Part shown: piece by piece, positions 1 to 7,859 of the stretch
Layout of the letters: each line of letters starts with the position of its first letter
Numbering within the stretch: the stretch's first letter is position 1
Assembly: GCA_965249965.1 (NCBI GenBank)
Contig: OZ252262.1
Coordinates: 620,001-684,000 of the forward strand
Direction of reading: 5' to 3'
DNA from: HXMU1420-13 sp965249965
GTDB taxonomy: Bacteria > Bacteroidota > Rhodothermia > Balneolales > Balneolaceae
Length of the DNA stretch: 64,000 nucleotides
Notes under the pieces: generated by a model
The model's database searches: none
What the model saw: only the letters and a program-made list of their open reading frames with translations
Told to the model about the DNA's origin: nothing
Translations under genes and position numbers: made by a program

Positions 1-1
1 T

Positions 2-979
2 CGAGATACTGAATATGCTGACAACATGGATCGCGAATCGGGTGATTATTCGGATTGGTGGGCAGATCGTGATTATCTAAATGAAATGGAGCCGATGAAA
101 GCGGCTTTGTTGATGAGTCACGGTTTCAACGACTGGAATGTGATGCCCGAGCACAGCTATCGCATTTATGAACGTGCCAAAGAAATGGGACTGCACACTC
201 AGATTTATTACCATCAATTTGGGCATGGTGGACCTCCACCAGTAGACATGATGAATCGCTGGTTCACTCATTATTTATTTGATGTAGATAATGGAATTGA
301 TGCTGAAACCGGAGCATGGATCGTTCGCGAATATGACGAACCATCCAACCCAACTTTTTATGCCGATTATCCGAACCCTGCCTCTCAGGATGTTACCTTT
401 TATTTACAAGCAGGTGCGCCGGAAATTGGTAGTTTGCATTTAGAACAATCCTCCGATCAACCCGAAGAAACGTTAATTGATAATTTTTCTTTTGATGGCG
501 AATCACTAGCCAGAGCCGAAGTCACGGATCATCGTTTAATATATGTGACTCCTGTTTTGCAAGATTCTTTACATATCTCTGGCTTAGCATCACTAAAAAT
601 CAGAGTAGCCAGTTCAAAACCAGCTGCTAATTTATCTGTGTGGCTGGTTTCGCTACCATGGACAGAACGACGAGAAGGTAGAATCACGGACAATATTATC
701 ACTCGAGGTTGGGCAGATATTCAAAATCATGAGAGCATTTGGGAAAGTGAGCCACTTGTACCGGGCGAATTTTATGAACTGGAATTTGAACTTCAACCCG
801 ATGATCAAATCATCCCCGCAGGACAACAAATTGGTTTGATGATTTTCTCAAGTGATAAGGAATACACCATCCATCCTGATCCGGGAACGGAACTTACTGT
901 TGATTTGGATGGGACCCAGTTGATTCTGCCAATTGTTGGTGGGAAGGATATGGTTTCGAATAGTTTGATGGATTGGTAG
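2..979 (+). CDS. Xaa-Pro dipeptidyl-peptidase (S15), 3' part
   Basis: C-terminal part of an S15-family Xaa-Pro dipeptidyl-peptidase, an alpha/beta-hydrolase that releases Xaa-Pro dipeptides. The frame is already open at base 2, so the start and the catalytic serine lie outside the window. Counting from the first in-window Met (base 26), the motif SHGFNDWNV carries the catalytic Asp (about residue 36) and QFGHGG carries the catalytic His (about residue 67). Residues about 100-310 form the beta-rich PepX C-terminal (galactose-binding-like) domain. The subfamily is chosen from the HGFNDWNV-type motif plus this domain. A cocaine-esterase-like S15 hydrolase is the main alternative. Confidence 0.82.
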   Translation, partial: RDTEYADNMDRESGDYSDWWADRDYLNEMEPMKAALLMSHGFNDWNVMPEHSYRIYERAKEMGLHTQIYYHQFGHGGPPPVDMMNRWFTHYLFDVDNGIDAETGAWIVREYDEPSNPTFYADYPNPASQDVTFYLQAGAPEIGSLHLEQSSDQPEETLIDNFSFDGESLARAEVTDHRLIYVTPVLQDSLHISGLASLKIRVASSKPAANLSVWLVSLPWTERREGRITDNIITRGWADIQNHESIWESEPLVPGEFYELEFELQPDDQIIPAGQQIGLMIFSSDKEYTIHPDPGTELTVDLDGTQLILPIVGGKDMVSNSLMDW

Positions 980-1452
980 ACAAATCAAATTTTTATTGAT
1001 GCGTTGGGCCAATTCAAGAATGGGCCTTACTGTAAATTTTTCATTGCGAGAAGGGTTTGCTAGTAGATGTACTTTTGGCTTGACCCAAAAAGTACCAAAA
1101 ACTCAAGGCTACGAATTATTGATGCACCTCGACTCTATTCGCTAAATAACTTCGATGGTCCATCTTTAGGATGTCGGCATTGGTTGGGTGCAGGAATTGC
1201 AGTTAATCTTTCCAAGAATTCGAATACTAAAACCTGGTCGCGCAGTCGACCGATTGGTTTTAGGTAGAATTCAGAAGATTCACTGCCCGGAAGCCAACCC
1301 GCTGAGAGCTTTTGGTTCTTTTGTCGGCACAAAAGAACAGAATGACCTGCTTACTATATAAATGAGAAAATTAAATAAAGGAGTGCTTCTAACTCGATAA
1401 GATCCTTCTCCCGATGAATCGAGATCTGATTGACTTTATTATTAGATAGAGA
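980..1452. other. Gene-free stretch with a hairpin-bounded repeat-like element
   Basis: No convincing gene is seen. The short open frames on both strands have no RBS and no recognisable product. The stretch holds a palindrome-bounded element (about 1069-1338, listed separately) between the peptidase and the NYN gene, whose stop faces it. Confidence 0.6.
1069..1338. repeat. Miniature element bounded by hairpins
   Basis: The left edge is a stem-loop (arms 1069-1078 and 1085-1095, GTACTTTTGG against CCAAAAAGTAC, one bulge). The right edge is a perfect 10-bp stem with a 4-base loop (1315-1324 and 1329-1338, GTTCTTTTGT against ACAAAAGAAC). Just inside, 1092-1110 and 1300-1318 are imperfect inverted repeats of about 19 bases. 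The layout resembles a non-coding MITE-like or dispersed intergenic repeat. No second copy was seen in this window. Confidence 0.45.
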
Positions 1453-2259
1453 TCAATGCCCATTAACCAAAACGATATTCTCGGCTACAAAACCTTTGTC
1501 ATTTTGGACTACATCAAACTCAAAAACCATATCACGGTTTGGAAGGTGATTCATTTCTAAGCCTTCCTCGAATTGTGAGATATGTGCAAAGACCGTTTTG
1601 AAGGGTGAGTCATCATCCCGGGAATCGGTAATCCACAACTGATCGCTAAAGTCAGTTACGAATCGCATGAAACCATATCCATCATGCGTAGAAAAATCAT
1701 AACAAATCCCGCGTACTCTGGAACCGGGTTTTCCCCATGGATACGGAGAATCAACAGGTAACATACCCGGGATTAAATATCCGGAAACGTAAGAATCTGC
1801 CGCTTTCTTAAGCGAAATAGACACATGCTCAAATCCAACAACCTCTACCTTACACCCTTTATTTTGAAGTGCATTCACCACGCTGGTGTAACTTCCATTG
1901 CTGGTTAAAAGCACAATTTTATCCAGATAATCGGAGTGCACCATCATGTCTACCGCCATATCCATGTCGATGGTAGATTTGGTGATTTTCTCCCCCGTTT
2001 CATGGTTATTATAAGTGATGAGTGGTTTTTCCGTCACTTTGAATTCGAAATCCCGCAACATATCACAAAAACGTTGAGTCTTTTTTCGATAATCATGATC
2101 GTTTTGAAGACGATCATCATCGTAAGACAAATACACATTTAATCTAGAAGCAGCACCACCACAGCGGGTGGCAAATTTTCTGAGCACATCATAACGTAGT
2201 CCATAGCCGCCATTCATTGTTACGTTTACGGCATCCACATAAATCCCAATTCTACCCAT
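1453..2259 (-). CDS. NYN-domain protein with C-terminal cold-shock-like domain
   Basis: 268 residues. Residues 1-165 match the NYN/LabA (DUF88) PIN-like fold: IYVDAVNV with D9, then the acidic helix STIDMDMAVDMM (D98, D100, D104). Residues about 181-268 look like a cold-shock/OB domain, with RNP1-like GYGFMRF (194-200) and RNP2-like VFAHIS (223-228). This suggests an RNA-binding and possibly RNA-cleaving protein. The usual fourth NYN motif (SGDGDF) reads TSNGSY here (119-124), so two acidic positions are replaced and nuclease activity is uncertain. It is the last gene of a minus-strand run after the HIT, aroQ and flippase genes, 36 bases downstream of the flippase stop. Confidence 0.75.
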   Translation of the reverse strand: MGRIGIYVDAVNVTMNGGYGLRYDVLRKFATRCGGAASRLNVYLSYDDDRLQNDHDYRKKTQRFCDMLRDFEFKVTEKPLITYNNHETGEKITKSTIDMDMAVDMMVHSDYLDKIVLLTSNGSYTSVVNALQNKGCKVEVVGFEHVSISLKKAADSYVSGYLIPGMLPVDSPYPWGKPGSRVRGICYDFSTHDGYGFMRFVTDFSDQLWITDSRDDDSPFKTVFAHISQFEEGLEMNHLPNRDMVFEFDVVQNDKGFVAENIVLVNGH

Positions 2260-2295
2260 AATAATAGCACCAATAATTTTGTTGATGGGGAGGTA

Positions 2296-3759
2296 TCAAG
2301 CCTTACTAAATAATTCTCTTCGGCTTAATACGCTGATCAATAATAGAGACACAAATAATAATAGTATCGACGCTATAAGGTCTGAAAAAATTAACTCAGA
2401 TAAAAAGGGTTTGAGGTATACAGCAATTCCCGTAATCAACAGCACAACAAACGCTTGAAGCATTTTATAGGGAACCGAAAACGCTCGTGTTGAATATCGA
2501 TAGATGAGTAATGCCATTGCGAAATAGCTAATTGCTGTTGCAAAAGCTGAACCCATAATTCCATAGAATGGAATGAGTGATAAGTTGGCAACAACGGTAA
2601 TTGCAGCCCCAATTAAGGTAATCTGAGCTAATCGTTTTGTTTTATTTTTTATGAATATTCCTGCTGAAAAATTCACGTACCATCCCTGGAACCAATATGC
2701 AAAAAGCAGAATTGGAACAACGGAAAGCCCTGCCCAGTATTCCTCACCAATGAGTGTGGCATTCGTGAAGGGAATTCGAATAGCAACGATTTGATCCACA
2801 AAAAGCGCTACAAAAAGTAAGATCCCTGCAGCTGCTACATTGAAAATCGAAAAAGTACGGGCAAATAAGTCCGGAGCATCTTGATCGTCTGATTTTCGCA
2901 TGAAAAAAGGCTGCCAGGCCATCCTGAACATCTGTACAAGTAGCAGCATAAATACAGCAAGTTTGTAGCAGGCATTATAAATCCCAACTAAATATTCTGC
3001 ATTTACGCCGGCTCCGTACACATTCGAAATTGCTGAAGGAGACATCCCCAAAATAAAAAACCGGTCCAGCATTTCGTTAATAACGTGGCCAATTCCAGCC
3101 GGGACAAAAGGCAACCCAAACTTGAGAGCTTTAGATAAAAACTCGCCGTTCCATGATCCCCGAAACTTTTTTATGGTTACTAACCAAATACAAGCTGCGG
3201 TTAATGCAGACGCCACAAAATTCGAAATGAAAACCGCCTCAATTCCGGCATCCAGAACCAGAATCAAATAAATATTCAACCCAAGATTAATGACCACGTT
3301 TCCAACTTTAAGAATTGCAAAAGTGACCGCTTTTCTGTCGAAACGAAGCTCAGCAAACGGAACAATGGCCATTGTATCAAAAAAGAGAATGGCCAACATT
3401 AATGTGTAAATCTGAGTGCTTGATCCGTCCCCTAAAAGTGGCGTTATGGTGGGCTCTAACAGCCAAAGCAAGGCAACAAAAATCAGGGAACTTCCAAGCA
3501 GAAAAAGTTGAAGTGTTTTAAATAAGCTCGGAGCTTCATCGCGATCTTTGGCATATCTGAGGTATGCCGACTCCATTCCCATTGTAAAAATTACATTCAA
3601 AAGAGCAATGGCAGCATACACTAAGCCAACAATCCCGTAAGCTTCCGGGTCGAACACGCCGGTATAAAGCGGAACCAGCAAATAATTTATGAATCGGGCA
3701 AATACACTACTGATGCCGTAAATCAGTGTGTCAGAAAATAACTCTCGTAATTTGCTCAA
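2296..3759 (-). CDS. Polysaccharide flippase (Wzx/MATE-like)
   Basis: 487-residue polytopic membrane protein with about 12-14 hydrophobic segments spread over its length and an N-terminal polar LRELFSDTLIYG lead-in typical of the RfbX/Wzx branch of the MOP flippase superfamily. Such proteins move lipid-linked oligosaccharide units across the inner membrane. The start is a TTG four bases after the aroQ stop, so translation is probably coupled. No glycosyltransferases are nearby, so the substrate cannot be guessed. Confidence 0.8.
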   Translation of the reverse strand: MSKLRELFSDTLIYGISSVFARFINYLLVPLYTGVFDPEAYGIVGLVYAAIALLNVIFTMGMESAYLRYAKDRDEAPSLFKTLQLFLLGSSLIFVALLWLLEPTITPLLGDGSSTQIYTLMLAILFFDTMAIVPFAELRFDRKAVTFAILKVGNVVINLGLNIYLILVLDAGIEAVFISNFVASALTAACIWLVTIKKFRGSWNGEFLSKALKFGLPFVPAGIGHVINEMLDRFFILGMSPSAISNVYGAGVNAEYLVGIYNACYKLAVFMLLLVQMFRMAWQPFFMRKSDDQDAPDLFARTFSIFNVAAAGILLFVALFVDQIVAIRIPFTNATLIGEEYWAGLSVVPILLFAYWFQGWYVNFSAGIFIKNKTKRLAQITLIGAAITVVANLSLIPFYGIMGSAFATAISYFAMALLIYRYSTRAFSVPYKMLQAFVVLLITGIAVYLKPFLSELIFSDLIASILLLFVSLLLISVLSRRELFSKA

Positions 3760-3763
3760 AAGA

Positions 3764-4189
3764 TCAGATTAAGTGTTCTACAGCCTGCACTCCAAGTACA
3801 TAACTATGTACTCCAAAACCTGTGATTATTCCGTTCATCACATTTCCGGTAATCGATTTTTCCCGGAATTCTTCTCTCGCATGGATATTGGAGATATGCA
3901 CTTCAACTTTTGGGAATGTGATTGGTTCCAGAGCATCACGAAGAGCAACGGAAGTATGTGTATATCCTCCAAAATTTGCAATAATTGCTTGTGTTCCATT
4001 GTTCATGGATTCCTGAATTTTATCGATCAATTCACCTTCTACATTGCTTTGGAAGAAGCTGAACTCGTAGACTGGAAATCGCTGCACCAACATATTATTG
4101 ACATCTTCCAGCGTAGTTAACCCATAAACCTCAGGGTCTCTGGTTCCAAGAAGGTTTAAATTCGGTCCGTTTAAAACAAGAATTTTCAT
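3764..4189 (-). CDS. aroQ: 3-dehydroquinate dehydratase, type II
   Basis: 141 residues, the usual length of the type II enzyme, which dehydrates 3-dehydroquinate to 3-dehydroshikimate in the shikimate pathway. N-terminal LVLNGPNLNLLGTRDPEVYG carries the catalytic Tyr (Y22). NFGGYTHTSVALRDAL and VEVHISNIHAREEFR carry the substrate-binding residues and the active-site His. The start codon overlaps the stop of the upstream HIT gene by four bases (ATGA), so the two are translationally coupled. Chorismate synthase (aroC) of the same pathway lies at 23273. Confidence 0.97.
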   Translation of the reverse strand: MKILVLNGPNLNLLGTRDPEVYGLTTLEDVNNMLVQRFPVYEFSFFQSNVEGELIDKIQESMNNGTQAIIANFGGYTHTSVALRDALEPITFPKVEVHISNIHAREEFREKSITGNVMNGIITGFGVHSYVLGVQAVEHLI

Positions 4190-4584
4190 AGTTCAACTGC
4201 CTCCCTAATCAGCTCTGCAACTTCTTGCATTCTCTCTTTACTGATTTCCGTTTTTCTGCCCAGGCTCATGGGTTGACCTTCGTAATAAATTGGAATCAGG
4301 TGAATATGAGCATGTGGTACTTCCATCCCTTCTACGATAATTCCAGTTCTTATAGTACCCAGTGCTTTATCAATTCCAAGAGCCACTTTTTTCGAAAAAG
4401 CAGTCAATCCGGCTAAGGATTCTTCATCTAAATCAAAAATATAATCCACTTCGATTTTGGGAACTACCAGCGTATGCCCCTCCGAGACGGGATTTATATC
4501 TAGAAATGAAAAATAGTGATCATCCTCAGCAATTTTGTAGCAAGGAATTTCGCCCCGGATTATTTTTGTGAAAATTGATGCCAT
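4186..4584 (-). CDS. HIT family protein
   Basis: 132 residues. A histidine-triad nucleotide hydrolase/transferase of the Hint/HIT type: N-terminal IFTKIIRGEIPCYKIAED, LDINPVSEGHTLVVPK, and the diagnostic triad HAHIHLIPI near residue 91. It probably hydrolyses AMP-linked substrates in the cytoplasm. It is the first gene of the minus-strand run into aroQ, and it is divergent from the thioredoxin-like gene, whose start lies about 65 bases away. Confidence 0.93.
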   Translation of the reverse strand: MASIFTKIIRGEIPCYKIAEDDHYFSFLDINPVSEGHTLVVPKIEVDYIFDLDEESLAGLTAFSKKVALGIDKALGTIRTGIIVEGMEVPHAHIHLIPIYYEGQPMSLGRKTEISKERMQEVAELIREAVEL

Positions 4585-4650
4585 CGAAGTTCGTTGTTAA
4601 ATCCTATCTTGCGAAGATACTATGCCCTTGGCTCAAAAACTTCAAGTAAT

Positions 4651-5142
4651 ATGCCACGATTTTTCACTTTTACATTATTGATTCTTACACTTTCAACTTC
4701 ATGGAGCCTTGCTCAAAACCAAGACTTGCTTGGGATAACTTCTGCAGATGAAATCAGGGCTGATTTTCGAGTTTTTGATATTTATGTAAATCGATATACC
4801 CCGGATTCCAGTGCGGTTGAATTTTTAAAGGCTTTCGATGCCTCTGTCGAAATTAAAATTTTCTTCGGCACATGGTGCCACGACAGTAAACGTGAGATTC
4901 CAGCTTTCATTAAAACAATGGAAAAAGCTAATAATCACAATTTTGATATTGAATATGTCGGTGTAAGTAGAAAAAAATCAGATCCTGAAGGAATCGCAGA
5001 ATCATACAATTTGCAGTATACGCCAACTTTTATCATTTTTAGCGCTGAAAATGAAATTGGAAGGATAGTTGAGGAGTCGACTGAAAGTATTGAACTAGAT
5101 TTAGTTCAGATTTTGAAATCCGGAGATTTCACAGATCATTGA
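4651..5142 (+). CDS. Secreted thioredoxin-fold protein with CxxS site
   Basis: 163 residues from the ATG at 4651. I chose this start because it gives a clean signal peptide (hydrophobic FTLLILTLSTSW, then SLAQ). An in-frame ATG at 4594 would add 19 residues without a signal-like lead. The thioredoxin-fold core has FGTWCHDSKREIP, where the usual CxxC is CxxS, and a cis-Pro-like YTPTFIIF. With only the first Cys, simple disulfide reduction is unlikely; an isomerase-like or mixed-disulfide role is possible. Substrate unknown. Confidence 0.7.
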   Translation: MPRFFTFTLLILTLSTSWSLAQNQDLLGITSADEIRADFRVFDIYVNRYTPDSSAVEFLKAFDASVEIKIFFGTWCHDSKREIPAFIKTMEKANNHNFDIEYVGVSRKKSDPEGIAESYNLQYTPTFIIFSAENEIGRIVEESTESIELDLVQILKSGDFTDH

Positions 5143-5171
5143 AACTTTTGCCTATTTTTTTAATGTTCGAA

Positions 5172-5203
5172 TTGAAAAGATGCCTTCAAAAGTCGTATCT
5201 TAG
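5172..5203 (+). promoter_or_regulatory. Candidate promoter of tRNA-Lys
   Basis: TTG at 5172-5174 and TATCTTAG at 5196-5203 resemble the Bacteroidota -33 (TTG) and -7 (TAnnTTTG) boxes with a plausible gap of about 21 bases. The -7 box differs from consensus at one position. Transcription would begin just before the tRNA. Confidence 0.35.
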
Positions 5204-5215
5204 TGGTCTTTGAAA

Positions 5216-5288
5216 GAACCGGTAGCTCAGTTGGTAGAGCAACTGCCTTTTAAGCCGTGGGTCGAGGGTTCGAGTCCCTCCCGGTTCA
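5216..5288 (+). tRNA. tRNA-Lys (anticodon TTT)
   Basis: A 73-base cloverleaf: acceptor GAACCGG pairs with CCGGTTC, D arm GCTC/GAGC, anticodon loop CTTTTAA with TTT at positions 34-36, T arm GAGGG/CCCTC with loop TTCGAGT, and discriminator A. CCA is not encoded. The anticodon stem ACTGC/GCCGT has one mismatch in the middle (T5244 against C5256, positions 29 and 41), unusual but not disabling. Confidence 0.93.
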
Positions 5289-5335
5289 CGATATTATATC
5301 CCCTAAAGAGTTCATATTGACTCTCTCTTGACCAG

Positions 5336-5370
5336 CCCCGTTCGATTGATCTCGGATGGGGTTTTCTTTT
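5336..5370 (+). terminator. Candidate terminator after tRNA-Lys
   Basis: A CCCC/GGGG-closed imperfect stem (5336-5339 with 5358-5361) is followed directly by a T-rich run TTTTCTTTT (5362-5370). It lies 48 bases after the tRNA, before the convergent nuclease gene. Confidence 0.45.
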
Positions 5371-5506
5371 GATCAATCATCAGGCAAACAAGTAATCCTA
5401 CCCTCTTCTTGTCGGCAAAAATATATTTTTCTTAAGACATTTTTTATGCGTTTTTCTACTACATATATGCTTAGAAAGTCTCTGATAAAATTACATCTAC
5501 TTAAAA

Positions 5507-7420
5507 CTATAAAGTTACAACCGGGCGTAATCGTTGAAGACGGCGTTCACCTATTCCTTTAATCTCAAGTAATTGTTCCACGCGATCAAACCCCCCATTT
5601 TCTTCTCGAAAATCAATAATTCTCTGGGCATAGGTTTCACCAATGCCGGGTAAGAACTGTAGCGTAGCTAAATCAGCCGTGTTTATATTAATTGGAAAAA
5701 CAACTTCAACAGCATCGCTTTTATTTATCTCTGAAGATCGTAATACTTTTGTCCCTACACGTGCAGGTCTGCGCCAAATAGCTTCTCTATTCTCTTTAGC
5801 CGTCTGCTCTAGCGCTCGAAATTTTACAACTGAATCGGGATGTTGAGCAAATGCGTTTGAAAAGGTTCCGAACCCTTTACTTAATAACGTAGCGTTTAGT
5901 GGAAGAATGTGGCCATCATAATGTACATCCACATAGGCAAAAAAAGCGCCATACCTTGAAACCGGAACATTCCCATCTGCGCCAGAAAGTCTAACTTTTC
6001 TACCTTCCAGCAGATTTCGCAGATATTCGGAGGATGCTCCTGCAAAATAATCGGAAGAATCAGAGCCGGCATAAATACTAGGAACTTGTACACCCAGTAG
6101 CCTTACCGGGTAACCAAATCCTGGTAGTACTTCAATTTCAAATTCCTTGCCATCACGAATAGCATAGATATTATACCAGGTATCTACATTAATCTCTGGT
6201 GCAGGTGCTTCCATCAATCTATTGGCCCGAGCGTACGCACCTCTAAAGTCTGCAAGATATTGCGCTGCGATATCATCAGAATGGATAATCAGAATATTTT
6301 CATCGTTATTAAACTCTGCATTATTTGAAAAATTATAAGATCCTGTTACAACCTGAGCTACATCACCCGGTGCTTGGTTTTCAGCATCTATCAACAGGAT
6401 TTTATGATGTAGCTTTCTAGTTTCTTTTGCCGGAACAATCATTCTATTTTGGGCTTGTGCTTCAGAGCTTCCCCATATTTGTCCGGTATTTCTATATCTG
6501 CTATAAAATCCGGGATCTATAATTCCCTGAAGTGAAATATTTGGATTGCTGCTGGTTTCCCAAATTACTTCCGCCAATGGAATCGTTGGAGTGAAAGAAA
6601 AAGCCTGAAATTTTATATCTGTAGAACTCTCAGTACGAACTAATTCAACTAACCTGTCACTAATGCCAGGATTGGATTTATCTCGATTTTGGGGTGAAAA
6701 ATAAAGCTCTACTTTAGTCCCGTTTACATCAAAAATATTTTCTTTAACCGGAGATTTATCCTTGTGAAATTTTGCATTGGCAGGATTAGGAACAATACCA
6801 TTGCCGCCCCACATTTGTTCGAATTCCTGTGTGTACACCGCTGCTATGTCAGCATCTTTGATGATGAGGACGTTATTGGTGTTGTATGCACCGGTGAATG
6901 TTAAATTCGTTGAACCAGTCCAAACAATATCATCTTCCAGAGATTGTGACAAACCATCAATAACAGCAAATTTATTATGCATATCTGCGCTATTGTTCAC
7001 TAAATCGGATTGGATAATTGATGTAGAACTTTGGAAGATATCACCATCATCATCTATTGATGAAATCCCTGCTGAGCCTAGCAAATCCCACATTTGTGCA
7101 TCCAGCTCTCTTGAGTCGGTTCTGTTATGATCATCGGTAACCACACGAACTTGAACCCCACGTTCTTTTGCACGAACCAAAGCATAACCAATTCGTGGAT
7201 GCTCTAAATCATAAATGCATAAGTCTATACTTGAGGATGCTGAGTCGATCAATGACTCTAATGTTCCAATAAGATCCCAATTATCATTCACCGGAACATT
7301 CATGCCTGAATCCACCAAAGCAGGCATATTAAAGTAAACTTTAATCCATTCTGATTGTTGGGCTGTTCCAAATTGAATCAACATAACATTCAGGAAAATA
7401 AGATAGATGACTCTCCTCAT
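5507..7420 (-). CDS. Secreted PLD-SNase-ComEA fusion nuclease
   Basis: 637 residues. The signal peptide is residues 1-20 (ends GTAQ). Two phospholipase-D HKD motifs follow: MHNKFAVID (H148, K150, D155) and LHHKILLID (H338, K340, D345), together forming one PLD-type phosphodiesterase active site. Residues about 420-550 match staphylococcal-nuclease fold (VRLLGVQVP, YGAFFAYV, LNATLLSKGFG). Two positions usually catalytic in SNase, the acidic residue of DTPE and the Arg of YGR, read QVPS and YGA, so this domain may only bind. Residues 577-637 are a ComEA-type helix-hairpin-helix pair (ININTADLATLQFLPGIG, IKGIGERRLQRL). It probably acts on DNA outside the inner membrane. It is monocistronic, and the individual motifs are clear. 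Confidence 0.85.
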   Translation of the reverse strand: MRRVIYLIFLNVMLIQFGTAQQSEWIKVYFNMPALVDSGMNVPVNDNWDLIGTLESLIDSASSSIDLCIYDLEHPRIGYALVRAKERGVQVRVVTDDHNRTDSRELDAQMWDLLGSAGISSIDDDGDIFQSSTSIIQSDLVNNSADMHNKFAVIDGLSQSLEDDIVWTGSTNLTFTGAYNTNNVLIIKDADIAAVYTQEFEQMWGGNGIVPNPANAKFHKDKSPVKENIFDVNGTKVELYFSPQNRDKSNPGISDRLVELVRTESSTDIKFQAFSFTPTIPLAEVIWETSSNPNISLQGIIDPGFYSRYRNTGQIWGSSEAQAQNRMIVPAKETRKLHHKILLIDAENQAPGDVAQVVTGSYNFSNNAEFNNDENILIIHSDDIAAQYLADFRGAYARANRLMEAPAPEINVDTWYNIYAIRDGKEFEIEVLPGFGYPVRLLGVQVPSIYAGSDSSDYFAGASSEYLRNLLEGRKVRLSGADGNVPVSRYGAFFAYVDVHYDGHILPLNATLLSKGFGTFSNAFAQHPDSVVKFRALEQTAKENREAIWRRPARVGTKVLRSSEINKSDAVEVVFPININTADLATLQFLPGIGETYAQRIIDFREENGGFDRVEQLLEIKGIGERRLQRLRPVVTL

Positions 7421-7500
7421 TCAGGCATAAGCTTTGATTGTCAATAATTCACAAATTACTGTATTTTCAATTACTGCAAAGTTAAAACTACCGATCATCT

Positions 7501-7806
7501 ATGAAGCTTGATGCCCTAAACCCACTTCGTTGGAATAAAACCTTTCTGGTATCACTTTTAGTGGCATTTCTGGTAGTCTGGTTTTCATTTATTGATGTTT
7601 ACAGCCTCAAAACCCGATGGGAATTAAGTCAACGTAAAAAAGAACTTATCGAACGAACGGAAACTTTACATATCAAAAGTGAGGATTTAAAGTCTAAATT
7701 GGCCTCGCTGGAAAATAATCAGGCCTTACTTGAGAAAATTGCGCGTGAACAATATGGCATGCGTAAACCCGGGGAAACGGTATACAAGATCAACATTAAA
7801 AAATGA
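7501..7806 (+). CDS. ftsB: Septum formation initiator FtsB/DivIC-like
   Basis: 101 residues: short cytoplasmic N-terminus, one membrane segment (about 17-35, LVSLLVAFLVVWFSF), then a coiled coil (about 40-80) and the family end pattern LEKIAREQYGMRKPGETVYKI. FtsB/DivIC bridges early and late divisome proteins in the periplasm. It lies 53 bases before the ROK kinase gene on the same strand. Confidence 0.88.
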   Translation: MKLDALNPLRWNKTFLVSLLVAFLVVWFSFIDVYSLKTRWELSQRKKELIERTETLHIKSEDLKSKLASLENNQALLEKIAREQYGMRKPGETVYKINIKK

Positions 7807-7859
7807 TCCCTATTACCTTGCACAATATTATTCATCGATTATACTAACTCGTTTTACTC

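Noticed and set aside
1067..1267. 66-residue ORF in the first intergenic region
   Set aside because: It lies wholly in the hairpin-bounded element with no RBS or known product, and an equal frame exists on the other strand.
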